From Diadema setosum (taxonomy: Eukaryota > Echinodermata > Echinoidea > Diadematoida > Diadematidae): DNA of 64,000 bases. The translations under genes and the position numbers were made by a program. The DNA lies in assembly GCF_964275005.1 (NCBI RefSeq), contig NC_092701.1:12956670-13020669 (forward strand). Direction: 5' to 3'. Below the pieces are notes generated by a model. It searched no databases and was not told where the DNA came from. It saw only the letters and a list, made by a program, of their open reading frames with translations. Positions 1-10,600 of this stretch are shown in pieces (position 1 is the stretch's first letter; the number at the start of each line of letters is the position of its first letter).

Positions 1-169
1 TACTGGAATTTACGGTAAGCCCCGAAAAAAATATAATTCAAAATCTAACGGTCAATAAAAATGTACTAAATGTTACCTTCCATTTTCAATACTTTATGGG
101 AGTTTCTAAAATGATACTCTCTTCAACATACCACTGTATTTATACAACTCTTCATTTAAGGCATGCAAA

Positions 170-531
170 TGGGATTCCCTACCTTTAACGTTTTGCGAGA
201 TATTCAGAAACCACTCTATGAGATGTCAAAGAGCATGCAATTCTAAGGAGTATCAAAAGTTTGTTTGATGAAAATCGGTTTTGAAATGGCTGAGATATCC
301 AAAAACAAGGTGAAACAAAGAGATCCTAATAAAAGGCGTGGCCTGTACTCTTTTATTATTATCACTTTTTGGGATATCTCAGCCATTTGAAAACCAATTT
401 TCATCAAATAAACGTTGAATTCTTCTTAAAATTACATGCTCTTTCATATTTCATAAGAAGTTTCTCATTATCTCACTTAGGAATGTAAAAAACATGAATC
501 CCCACCTCAACCAATACTGTACAGTCCCTTT
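170..531. mobile_element. Truncated TTAA-type MITE (family A), right part
   Basis: Matches the outer MITE of 15225-16005 and the copy at 24702-25054: shared blocks include GCGAGATATTCAGAAACCAC, GAGATGTCAAAGAGCATGCA and the terminus ACTGTACAGTCCCTTT. The right end reads CCTTTGA instead of CCTTTAA, so the target site is mutated here. The left end is missing or outside the window. Confidence 0.75.
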
Positions 532-2370
532 GACCGTAGTTTATTACTACCACATTGTGCTAGCGTGCACTTTGAATGCTTTTCAAGTACGTCATTATCC
601 GGTTTGTGGTCTAAATTCGCTGGAAAGATATAATCGGGCTGGGAGCAGTGCAGCTAGCGTCTCCTCGATCCCAGGCGTTCCGCCGGCTTATCGTAACGGT
701 TTGCCGTTATTTGTTATTAAGACCTATTACGTAATAGCACCCGCAGACGTTTGATCAATAGCCCAATCAATGGGGCTGGGGAGAAGTATGTTTAGTAGGA
801 ACAATTGAGCATAACCTGAATTACAATACCATGTCTGGGATGCTGCTAGAGGTCTCAAATTTCTTTTTGCTCCACCTTGTTGAGCGGACAATAAGAAGCT
901 CCGATATGCGGGAGCCGCCTTCTTTACTATTTTCCTCTTGTGGTCGGCGGAAAATACAAAAAAGAAAAGATGACGATGTAACACCCACCAATGAATGAAG
1001 TTGCCCATTGATTCGCTGGACCATGCATGTAGCTGCACCAAACATGACTGTGTGTCTATGTGTTTTATAATGTCTATTCCAGGGTATAGAGCGTGTGACC
1101 GCGTATGTCTCGAATAGAGCTCGACCCAGACAATATTACGTAATGTTACGTCATTCACGCGGACATACCGTGTGGTAGGCTGCGAGGATCTATGTACGGA
1201 TTGCTGAGTTTGATGGGCCATTAATGTACTGCTGACTGGAGAATCACTGCGAAGCATACGACTTGAGCTCATAATCTTTGTGCAAAAAAAAAAAAAACAG
1301 AGAATGTAGAACCAGTAAATCAGAGAGAGGGAGAGATGGTTCCAGGGTACAGCTTGGTCGTAGAGGATCCTATATGATAAGATATATGTGATTCTACTAA
1401 AGCTTTGTCCTCTTCATTTCATGCTTGGCTTAAAGCTGCTATCCGTTAATTGTGGAGGCCATTTGCTCTATGAAATAGAATATAGTAGCCTAAATAGTCA
1501 CATCGGTAATTCAGCCGTATTACTGGTCTTTATTATGTGAATTTCAGCCTCTCTGAACATAGGTGAGAGGCTTATGCCTTACATGAGCACGAATTGCCTT
1601 GCGTCTCGCTTTTAATATCGATGGAAACAAAAACATACGATGTTCATCAACAGAGGGTAAAAATCAGAAGCAATAAAGCCACATCAAACGAAAACCTCCC
1701 TCATGTTCCATTCACGTGATGAGGCCTGCCACGTGACTGGAGAGGGAAGTGATAGTCACAACGCGGGCAAGCGTCCGCTTCCTCATGTATTGTAAACGAG
1801 AACTGGTCAAATCGTGCCATCTCACAACTGCCACCATCAGAACGTGGCATCTCACTCCTGTCGAACTCGCCAAATAAAAGAGACACATGTCATAACGTCC
1901 ACTGCGTTTCCTCCATCAGATCTTAGTGACTGCTTTCCATGTTCTGACTCCATACTTCCTCGTGAGTTAGCGAGTTTTCAGTCGTTTCATGAGAAAAGGC
2001 AACCAAATGAAAACACTCTTAGTAATAGGACATATACAATGAAAGCTCAGGGACGGCCAACAGTTTATTTTGTAATGTTCTTGATCACACATAAACATAT
2101 ACCGTTGTACCTAAGAAAAAATATTCAAAGATTTTAAAGCCATTGGTTCAGGTACGTTTCTTTTCTGTTAGCTAATGTGCCTTACTTGGTCCTGGTTTTA
2201 TGTTCTCTGTGGTAAATCCACTTCTACACATGTCTAATCATTTCTTTTGGGAACTGTTGTGTTGTTGACTGTAGGATTAGTATTTGAAATTTTATCAACG
2301 AAAGAAGTGATGCAGGTTACAGGCGTAATGTTCAAGTCGCGATATAAATTTCACAACAAATAAGTAACCG
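532..2370. other. NR5A intronic sequence, no exon recognised
   Basis: Open frames here (for example 727-1272 on the minus strand) lack any recognisable domain and have mixed composition. The missing DNA-binding-domain exons were looked for (zinc-finger Cys pattern, Ftz-F1 box) and not found. Confidence 0.6.
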
Positions 2371-2465
2371 TTCTCTCTCTTCCTCTTCCTCTCGCTCTCT
2401 TCCTCTTCTTCCTCTATGTTTCTATCTCTCCATCCTTTCATCCTATCTTAATATCTTCCCATCAG
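2371..2465 (+). promoter_or_regulatory. Pyrimidine-rich tract at 3' splice site of NR5A
   Basis: About 90 bases almost entirely C and T (runs of TCTC and TTCC) lead directly to the AG at 2464-2465. It is much longer than a normal polypyrimidine tract and helps fix the exon start at 2466. Confidence 0.7.
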
Positions 2466-2721
2466 GTTGAAGACCAGATGAAACTCCTGCAGAACTCGTG
2501 GAGCGAGCTCCTGCTCTTCGACCACCTCTACCGCCAAATCCACCACCACGGCGAGGGCATCTTGATGATCACCGGCCAGACGCTGGACCAGTCAACGCTC
2601 ACGCACATGGGGCTCGGCGACGTGCTCGACCAGATGAACAGCATCGTCATGCGCATGCGCGAGCTGAAGATCGACCACAAGGAGTATGTGTGCTTGAAGT
2701 TCATGATCCTGCTCAATCCTG
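2466..2721 (+). CDS. NR5A: NR5A penultimate coding exon (LBD signature region)
   Basis: Preceded by a long pyrimidine tract and acceptor ...CCCATCAG, ended by donor G|GTGAGT, leaving phase 1. It encodes VEDQMKLLQ... through ...YVCLKFMILLNP plus the first base of a Gly codon. The exon is GC-rich compared with its flanks. The ATG at 2478 is an internal methionine, not a start: the reading frame and homology run back to the acceptor at 2465. Expected family features are the Trp/Leu-rich helix 5 near residues 8-22 and the conserved CLKF motif near the end. Confidence 0.92.
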
Positions 2722-3433
2722 GTGAGTGGACATCCGTGAAGGGGTCGACAGAGTCCCCCAGTCATTATTACACAAATAAAAACTTTCTTGCTGTTACTGA
2801 AAGTATTCAGTCATTGTTTACCTAGTGTAAAAAAAAAATTAAAACAAAACAAGAACAAAAAAGGTCTCGTCATGTTGCAAACAAAGCGACAGGCATTGTC
2901 TTACAAAATTAATTCACGTATTCACTTCTTCGTTTTTCGTTATGGCAAGGATGTGGTTTAGCAATTATGATTCATCATGCCTTCGCCCCGAACGGTGCTT
3001 TAGGCATTGTTTTCCCCTAATTTGATTTTTTTTTCTGTGAGACACAGATGGTATGAGAGTTGTTTGATAAGATAACGCATCTGTACTGTTCCATATACTG
3101 TTCATTTATGGTTAGTCTCTGATTATCTTATGTCACAAAGACCATTTCTCTTATAGCATTCATCACCGTTGTTTTCCCTGCCTAGGTATAGTCTCACTTC
3201 ATGATAAGCACATTATCGACGGCTGTCAAGACCAAATCAGCGCCGCCCTGCTGGAACACACCATGACCTCGTACCCAACGGTTGGCGATAAGTTCCGGCT
3301 GATGCTTAGACTATTGCCAGAAATCAGGCAAATCAGCCAGCGCGCCGAGGAATACCTGTACTACAAGCACCTCAACGGCGAGGTCCCGTACAACAGCCTC
3401 CTCATGGAGATGCTCCATAGTAAGCGGAAATGA
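2466..3433 (+). CDS. NR5A: NR5-family nuclear receptor, 3' part (two last coding exons)
   Basis: The two exons join in frame into 167 residues ending in a stop. They cover the ligand-binding domain from the family signature region (DQMKLLQNSWSELLLFDHLYRQ, shown split: DQMKLLQNSWSE then LLLFDHLYRQ) to the C-terminal AF-2 helix (LLMEMLHSKRK). The EEYLYYKHLNGEVPYN stretch before AF-2 is a hallmark of the Ftz-F1/SF-1/LRH-1 group. Members bind DNA as monomers at extended half-sites (TCAAGGTCA type) and activate transcription in the nucleus. The DNA-binding domain, hinge and first LBD helices are not in the window and must lie to the left; the intron falls inside the signature region. NR5A is the best match; the sister group NR5B (Hr39) is the main alternative and cannot be excluded without a tree. 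The gene converges on GTF2B. Confidence 0.9.
2722..3185 (+). other. NR5A intron (464 bp)
   Basis: AT-rich intron between the two NR5A exons with GTGAGT donor and TAG acceptor. No repeat or second gene is seen in it. Confidence 0.85.
3186..3433 (+). CDS. NR5A: NR5A last coding exon (AF-2 and stop)
   Basis: Acceptor ...CTGCCTAG at 3178-3185, then the Gly codon split by the intron, then an open frame to TGA at 3431-3433. It encodes GIVSLHDKHIIDGCQDQIS..., the RLLPEIRQISQRAEEYLYYK helix region and the AF-2 core LLMEMLH followed by SKRK. The C-terminus has the length usual for the family. The coactivator-binding glutamate of AF-2 (LLMEML) is present, so the protein is expected to be activation-competent. 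Confidence 0.93.
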
Positions 3434-3965
3434 TTTTTAGACATTTGAGACGTTTATTTCCCAGCGGGGAGACTTCAGAAGAGACTAAGAATGGGGAAGA
3501 GAATGAACAGATGAAACATTTTGCAAGTGTATGACACTGTTTGGACCACGTAAACAGAACGCACCGTCGAGCCCAAGGTACATCATGTGCGAGTGACCAG
3601 TAGCATATCGCCTACAATTGTTGGTTTGCTTCCCTGAGAACAGCAGGGAGGTGATCTCGTCTCCATGGTAACAACAACCAACTGCGATAACGTTGGTGAG
3701 GAGAGAGCTATGATGGGGCACTGGAGTCCAAGGATCTGTGCGGGGTCTATCAGTGTGTGACTGGAGTTGTGCGTACGCCTGCCCTGTACTGCTAACCCCA
3801 TTGGTCAGACAAAGTTTGGCGGGATGTACGCATAGCATTTTGATATGCATGAGATTGCTGAATACGCAAACCAAAGAGTTAATGGACAAGACTGTATATA
3901 CTATAAATATACTTATGTGACATTTTATCATGGAAGCAAACAAACAAAACTATGTTGTGTGATCA
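3434..3965 (+). other. Presumed NR5A 3' UTR or downstream sequence
   Basis: Directly follows the NR5A stop. Short open frames on both strands show no family resemblance. I cannot place a poly(A) site with confidence; AATAAA at 8212-8217 is one distant candidate. Confidence 0.4.
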
Positions 3966-4463
3966 GGGCTCCGTCTTATAAAGACTTGCATTTGATTCGA
4001 ATCATATAAGTCCCCCAATCAATTGCAACTGATGTGCGATTGAGTACAAACGTGAAAAGTTGCGATTTTCGTATCAATCGCAATATTTTTCGGACTGAAT
4101 TGATCGCAAATCTGTCGTAAGTTAGGATTGATTCTAAATGAGTTGCAGCAAATTCAAAATCAATCGCAAATTTTAGGTTGCCATTGAATCTGCAGGTAAT
4201 CATTCATTCCTGACATTAAAATCATAAAATCGGTATCATCAGATAGAGGAGATATGACTCTTTACCATCAAGATAATCTCACGATCACTGCAAATTTTGA
4301 TTTGTCATACGGAGATACTTTACATGTCAGATTGATCGCAATTACAGTTTGATTTTTACATGATAACTGATATTTTCGAATAATGACAAGTCGAAATCAG
4401 TCGCAACTTGTATGTTAATTATTTGGAATTTATTTCTATCGCTAGTTTTATAAGACGGGGCCC
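3966..4463. mobile_element. TIR element of 498 bp (GGGCYCCGTCTTATAAA ends)
   Basis: The left end GGGCTCCGTCTTATAAA is matched in inverse orientation at 4447-4463 (TTTATAAGACGGGGCCC), one mismatch in 17. The interior is AT-rich with many ATCGCAA/TTGCGAT motifs on both strands and no coding potential. A target-site duplication is not obvious. Non-autonomous DNA element or foldback; class not assigned. Confidence 0.7.
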
Positions 4464-4719
4464 AGTACTCTGCTGAAAAGTGGCAGAGCGCGAGCAGCGT
4501 GGCCAACTAGCTCAGAATGCACCTTATAAAAACAGCAAAGAAGGAAGGGGAAAAAAAAACGATCGTGCAAGTCTTTGAACGCCTCTGTCCACGTTAGTGG
4601 ATGTAGGATATGATACTATTCTTTACAAAATGACCTTTTGAATGACAGGCCCTCTCTTCTTAAGGTCAAATTATGCTCGGATGTTCAGTGGGATTAAGGG
4701 AAATTTCGCAAAGAGTTGG
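4464..4719. other. Unassigned sequence
   Basis: Single-copy-looking sequence with a short poly(A) run near 4549; nothing else recognised. Confidence 0.4.
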
Positions 4720-4724
4720 GAGTA

Positions 4725-4840
4725 GAGGTGAGGAAAGTTGAGGCAGTGCAGCTAAGCTGAGTCTCGAACGCGGGCCATTACAATGAACCTTCAAGGTCAT
4801 ACCCTATCACCGCGTGACACTCGTTCCATAGTGCAGCGTC
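4725..4840 (-). mobile_element. tRNA-derived SINE, antisense
   Basis: Read on the minus strand it has an A-box-like stretch (GTGTCACGCGGTGATAGGG) and, about 45 bases on, a B box GCGTTCGAGACTC. This is the internal RNA polymerase III promoter layout of a tRNA gene, but the bases do not fold into a full cloverleaf, so a SINE head is preferred over a tRNA gene. Confidence 0.6.
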
Positions 4841-4849
4841 GTTGCTTTA

Positions 4850-7800
4850 AGATATTCACTATACAATTGTTATGTGTTTCTGCTGTAGCTGTAATATCAA
4901 CACAACCATGAAATGGTGTTTCTTTTTAAATCAGAACTTGTCTGTTCAGACAAATTACGTGTCCCGAATGAAATAGTAGATTGAAATGAAATATAAGATC
5001 TTAATCTAACCATCTTCATGCTCAGAGCATGCCGCTATTAATTCTGTTGTACCGTATTAGCTTCAGCTTTGTTTTTTCTACTTTGTGGTGGATAAAACAT
5101 TGAAAACCTACAAGGTGATGAAAAGTCCAGACGGCAATGTCTGTGTACCATTCTATCTCTGAAATTACACCCTCTTAGTGTGGAAATAAGTACTAAAGTA
5201 ATGTGTTATTTAACTTTTGAAGGTTATTCCCAGAAAATGTCCGTCAAACTTAATATTTTCTCATAGTCGCAATCGCTGTGTCAAACATTTCTTGCGGTTA
5301 GCAAGAATCAAAACGTGCATGTAACACTCTAGGCCCAAGGGGTCCCTACGGCAACCCTGCCTTCATTGCTGCGCATCGTAGTATGACAAGGCTGAATAAT
5401 TCAAACAAAATGAAAATCGCACAAAAAAAAAAAGACGATATTTATATCAAGCCAACTGCCTATTACAAAAAGGATATACAGTGTACTTGACCATTATTTT
5501 TACCCCCTTTTTCTATGTAATTGCAAAACGTCAAGCACTTATTTTGTCTCTGCTCTTTGCAAAAGCGTAAAGAACACTAGTCTTCACGTCCTTCCTTAAA
5601 ATGTAAAATGTCACAGCTTTTATAGTATCGTAGACTTTAGGAGTTGTCTTCATTGTTTAAAAACAAAAATCGTTTCTTTTTTGTCATCACGTCGACAGTG
5701 ACATTTAATGTTCCGCTCTTTTTTTTTTTCGGCTTGAACGTATTTTGATGTTGCACCGTGTCAGTTAGATATGACTAATGCTTTTCACCTGTGGAAGTTG
5801 TTTTGTTGTTTGTGATAGGCTTGATTATTGCACCCCTACGTCGCTGATCATGCCACAACCACGTCAAAATTACTGACTCAAATTACACAAGTTTGGGACT
5901 TCATCACCAAGGTGATGCGATTTGATCTGCAATTTCATTTAGCACCCGTTCTTTTAAGTGCCAATGAACTGTTTCTTGCGTTTAGAATGCTTGTAAGAAA
6001 GTTTTGAAATGTCTATTGTTTGTTCACATGAATTGTTCATAGGTATTCTCCTTCGACACAGGTTGTGTCTCTACTAATGCCAGGTAAATCTTGTGTTGTT
6101 GCCATAGAGAAAGTTTATTCAGACACCATCATGCTCAGTCAACAAAAACGGTTAAGCCGTCTTAAAGCGTACAAAAGAAAAAAAAAAAAAGAAAAAAAAA
6201 TAGCGCTCAAATATATTGCCCGGTCTGAAATGTGGAGAATGGAACAGAAAATGTTCATGTTAAACCCGAGTCAATCGCACAACTTACTGAAAGCGTCTGT
6301 GAGAGATGGAATTCAAGCAAACTTCGATCTTGCCGAAACTGCGATAGCATTAACTCTTCAACTTTGAAAACTTGTTTTCTCTTAGGGGGAAGATTCTGGA
6401 AGCAGAGAGAATTGTTTTTTATATGACGTCATCTGACATCCGGGCATTGTCTTGTGTGTGATCTTGTACAGGGTAACGTAAGTAAGAGATAAGAATACAT
6501 CACGTAGTCAGTACAAGTACTTTTACGTTTTCAACCATGATTTTTTTTTTATATTATATTAGAGTAGTTTTGGTCTCGTATACCACAACATGACGCTCAG
6601 ACCAAGTAAACGCGTCAGAAAAGTAAATGCGTAAGTGACTTGGTGTACTCCTCATGCCCCGGTGTGTTCGGGGTGCCAGTCGTTCTCTGGCGGGGATGAC
6701 TAGCCGTTATTATTATGATCATCGCTCTTGTGTGCATGTTTCTATTCCTACTGGTATACCAATTTAACCTAGACATGTCCCAAACATGAAAAGCTATGAA
6801 AGGGAAGGAAAAAAAAAAACCTACAACAATACAGGCATTGGAGTAATATCTCTTTAATACAGACAAGACAACTGACTGTCTGATGTTAATGCAAATGCAG
6901 TATCGTTATCACGATCTTACGTCGGTGAAGGTGGGCGTTTGTATACTGCTCGTTTATTTCTTGATAGCTGTGGATATAATTGCGGGGAATGGTTATACTT
7001 ATGTGATCGAGTTCTTGAAATATTTGTAGAATATACTTCACAAACGACTGCTTGCTTAAAGGATCGGTCGATAAACTTTTACCCCCTTTCGACTATACTT
7101 CAATACTTGTGTGGATTTTTTCGTCATACGATCATTAATTGTCAAAAGACTTTAAAATTTTGGTCTAACAACTCCTACATGTGCTATCGTAATGTCATAA
7201 TTACGTTGATTTATTATCTGAGAGCTATTTGTGGCTGACTAATCCCGGGAGGTGTACAGTTCATGTGTCAAAATGGTGGATCAAGCCTCTTGCGTCGCAC
7301 CCTTGCCATCAGACCACCGCATGCTATGGATTCCCGCCCGATGGAACTTTGTTTCATGTGCGAACAGTTCTCCGTCTATCGGGGGCGCTATTCAAGAAAT
7401 CGTTTGTGAATCTACGATGGGATGGAGATAGCGTAGGTGAAAGCATCATATCAAAACAAATCGTGTATAGGGTGCGGTGGCCTGTATCTTACTTCGGTCT
7501 CATTTCTCCGATCTGTCGATTTCATTTTGTTTTTCTTTTTTGCCTTTCATGCCGCCATAAAGATGGATTTTACGATTTGTTTCATATTTGACGAGTCTGT
7601 ATTTCACTAGATCTGTATTGAAGCTCTTGTATCGTCTCGCACATCTTTGGCTTTTTCTACTTTCTCTTTCTCTCTCTCTCTCCCTCTGTCTTTTAAGTGA
7701 TATTATACCTTGCCTGTTATATGAAGTGACTCGTATTGTCCATATTATATATTTACAAGAGAATGTTTACTTCGTTATTCATATGTACACTAAAATTGTT

Positions 7801-8626
7801 TTTCTTCTGTTTGTTTATGTGCATTCAAAGTGCATTCTGTACAATTTTGTGGACAAAAAAAAATGGTTGTTGAAAACATCATAATCGATTCTCAACTCTG
7901 TGTATTTCTTTTTGGTAGATATGCTATGGTCAAGTAGCAAAGTTAGTTATCGGAGAATGGATGTTGTGGAGAGCGGTTTTCAGAGTTTGTTTAAGTGTAC
8001 AAAGTGTGTTCGTGTGTGTACATTATTGTATCGATATGTATTAGATGTACATTTTCATATTCATACTTGTGTTTGTGTGTGTATGTGTGCGTGCGTGCTT
8101 GTGTGTTTGAGTTTAGTTTAATTTAATTTAATTTAATTGAAAGGATATTCATTCCATTGCAGCCCACAGGCTGAACGATTACTATAAAATATGTACAAGT
8201 AAAAATCTTAGAATAAAAAAATAGTGTCAAACATTCATCTCAACTCTTGAACGATATTCACATTTGCAGCAAAACAAATACAATTATGCACTTTCAATTT
8301 CGAACACCACTTTTCTCATTATCCTAAATAATCAAAATTACGTTTAAAAATCATTTAAATTCAACTTCTTTATCATCTTCCTCTTCTTCTTCTTCATTTT
8401 CTCTCCTTTTCGCCTACTTAGACTTAACATTGTCTTTCCACTTTTCCTGTATGTATATGTGTGTGTTTGTGCGAAAACAGGATTTTATGTGAATAATGTA
8501 TTGGACCTGGCCTAAAGAAGATCGATCATGGTTTCTTGACGCTTACTACCTAATGTACACTTGTACACACACATACATACATGCATAACATAATATATAT
8601 ATATAGCACTTAGACAGGTCGATCAC
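4850..8626. other. Intergenic tract with simple repeats only
   Basis: AT-rich, with scattered poly(A)/poly(T) runs, a (TC)n block near 7663-7684, a TG-rich block near 8066-8105 and (TTTAA)n at 8114-8140. Open frames such as 6065-6367 or 6939-7591 show no recognisable domains and several are low-complexity. No gene is called. Confidence 0.5.
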
Positions 8627-8730
8627 ATTGGGTGTTATCAATTCGAAAATCTAATTGTAATTTTTGGGGCGACTTACTGCAGTATGTCCCCAAAAATTAC
8701 AATCAGATTTTCGCATTGATAACACCCAAT
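8627..8730. repeat. 104-bp near-perfect hairpin
   Basis: Arms 8627-8669 and 8688-8730 are 43 bases each and pair at 41 of 43 positions; the loop is 18 bases. Outer arm bases are ATTGGGTGTTATCAAT, inner bases TAATTTTTGGGG. It could be a tiny foldback element or, if transcribed, a long stem-loop RNA; no evidence of expression can be read from sequence. Confidence 0.85.
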
Positions 8731-9534
8731 ATGATTAATTCTTTTAAATGCTACTTCAGGGTCTTAAAATATAACATTTTAGCTCTATTTTGCAGAAAAC
8801 CCAATTCAATTTAGTTAAGTGGTCACAGAGAAATGTGGATTGTTGTAAAGCATGTCATGAGTCTGATTCTTCCAATTTTAGCAATTCAATGCTCTCGTAC
8901 ATTGCTCGTGTGTGAATAACAGACAGAATTTGGACGGCAGAGATTCCCGACATCCTCTACAAAATTCCTCATTTCTCTTTGACCACTGAAGCAAATCGAA
9001 TGGGGTTTTCTGTAAGATGTGGGCAATGAGTGATAGTTTCATACCCTGAATTTGTATTTAGATTGATTCACTATTTTTAAAGATATCATTGCGGAGGGCC
9101 CCGTTGTATTCTTTTTTTTTTGGGGGGGGGGGACATAGTGTATATTGGAAGCAAGCTCTTCAAATATGGTTTGTCATGCTCCAAACCTCTATTCCATTTT
9201 GTATAAACAGACAATAAAGTTGACGAAGAGCTGAGGTCGAAATTTTTTACCACCAGCCGGCATCGTGCGACATCTGCTCTCATCATTGTCTAATTATATA
9301 ACGCAACGCAGAGTACGGTATATGATATCATAAATTGTCATTCCCTCTGTAACTACTATCTTTGATAGCAAAATAGTCCCATGTCTACAATGTCAACATA
9401 AAAAAAATGATCTTCTATGGATATGAAAAGACTCTAAACCAGTTTTTTTTTTCACCTTTTATCAAAGATTAAAACAACAGGGGATACATCCTACCAAACC
9501 TAATCACCACCATATAGCAGAACTATAATTCAGC
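8731..9534. other. Unassigned AT-rich sequence
   Basis: Contains a poly(T)/poly(G) junction at 9111-9132. No gene or element recognised. Confidence 0.45.
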
Positions 9535-9537
9535 ATT

Positions 9538-9700
9538 GGAGGCACTATGGCATATAGTGATTAAGACTCTTTATGACTTTCAATAGGATGTCCCGAGTTC
9601 GAATCCCGTCCAGTGCTGACAAGATGTTTTTACCCACCATGTCCCTCTCGACCCAGGTGTATAAATGGGTACCTGGCAAGGCTAAGGTAATAATAATCTT
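9538..9700 (+). mobile_element. tRNA-derived SINE
   Basis: Head region has an A-box-like stretch (TGGCATATAGTGATTAAGAC) and a clear B box (GAGTTCGAATCCC) at about 9596-9608. A body with CGACCCAGGTGTATAAATGG and GGTACCTGGCAAGGCTAAGG follows, a layout seen in tRNA-SINEs of marine invertebrates. A 16-base segment AATCTTGAAAACAATT occurs twice just downstream (near 9698 and 9723), possibly linked to the tail or target site. Confidence 0.65.
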
Positions 9701-10600
9701 GAAAACAATTTTCTTTTTCTAGAATCTTGAAAACAATTGACGCGTTTAGTTGTTTTGCTGGAGTTATGTAGTGTTCTCCTTATCCTCCTCCCATTCATAC
9801 CTGAAAGATGTCTTTACGTGTGTATCAGTCCAATGTTTACTTTTGTTTTATTTCGCGCTGAAATTCTCCCTCGAAACCTTTTCAATAACTGGCATTCTAT
9901 AATAACAAGTTTAATTTACTGCTTATTAAAGGATTCAAGTCAACGATCTAAGATTTTGAAAGCAATTAACACGTTTAGTTGTTTGCTGAAGGCACGCAGT
10001 GTCTTCCTTTCATTTCTAAAATGTTTCACAGTTACATAATATGTTAATAAATTATTTACAAATAATCAAGGGATTCTTTAAGACCATCCCGTCGACCGGG
10101 GGCATGCAACGGGCTCTAGCCCATCTGAAGAGACCATTTCAATGACCTCAGAATTCAAAGACTTCTGCTTGCCGGCTTTAGTCTATCTTACTATTACTTA
10201 AAACATTTTGCCTTACCTCAGACAAAATTCTTTGTACTTGGTCAATCAACACCTTGTCCTTTTTTTTTTCTTTTTTTTTTGTTTCCTTAATGTCTCAATC
10301 GGCGACAAAGCAATTCGTACGCGGTGTTCTTTTGCTTTGTTTGTTTGCTCTTTTTTTTACACTACTCATTTCTCCCACTGTAATTTTCTGTTCCCTGTCT
10401 TAACCCCCCCCCCCCCACACACACACACACACACCCTTTCCCATCAATCGGTCGATGGTCGGATACCAGATCCGCCCACACGTGCAACATGTATGCATAA
10501 AATGTATTCAGTTTCTTTGTAGCTCAGCACTTATTATTTTCGTTCACCCCATCCAATCTGACGGCCAAACACATACTACAGGTACTCACGTTTTGTCAAC
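9701..10600. other. Unassigned sequence with simple repeats
   Basis: Poly(T) near 10260-10280 and a poly(C)-(CA)n junction at 10404-10434. No gene recognised. Confidence 0.45.

Noticed and set aside
727..1272. 181-codon minus-strand frame inside the NR5A intron
   Set aside because: No recognisable domain, no splice context, composition like non-coding flanks.
9538..9620. tRNA gene
   Set aside because: A and B boxes are present, but no acceptor stem or cloverleaf forms; a SINE body follows. The same holds for 4725-4840 and 36230-36395.
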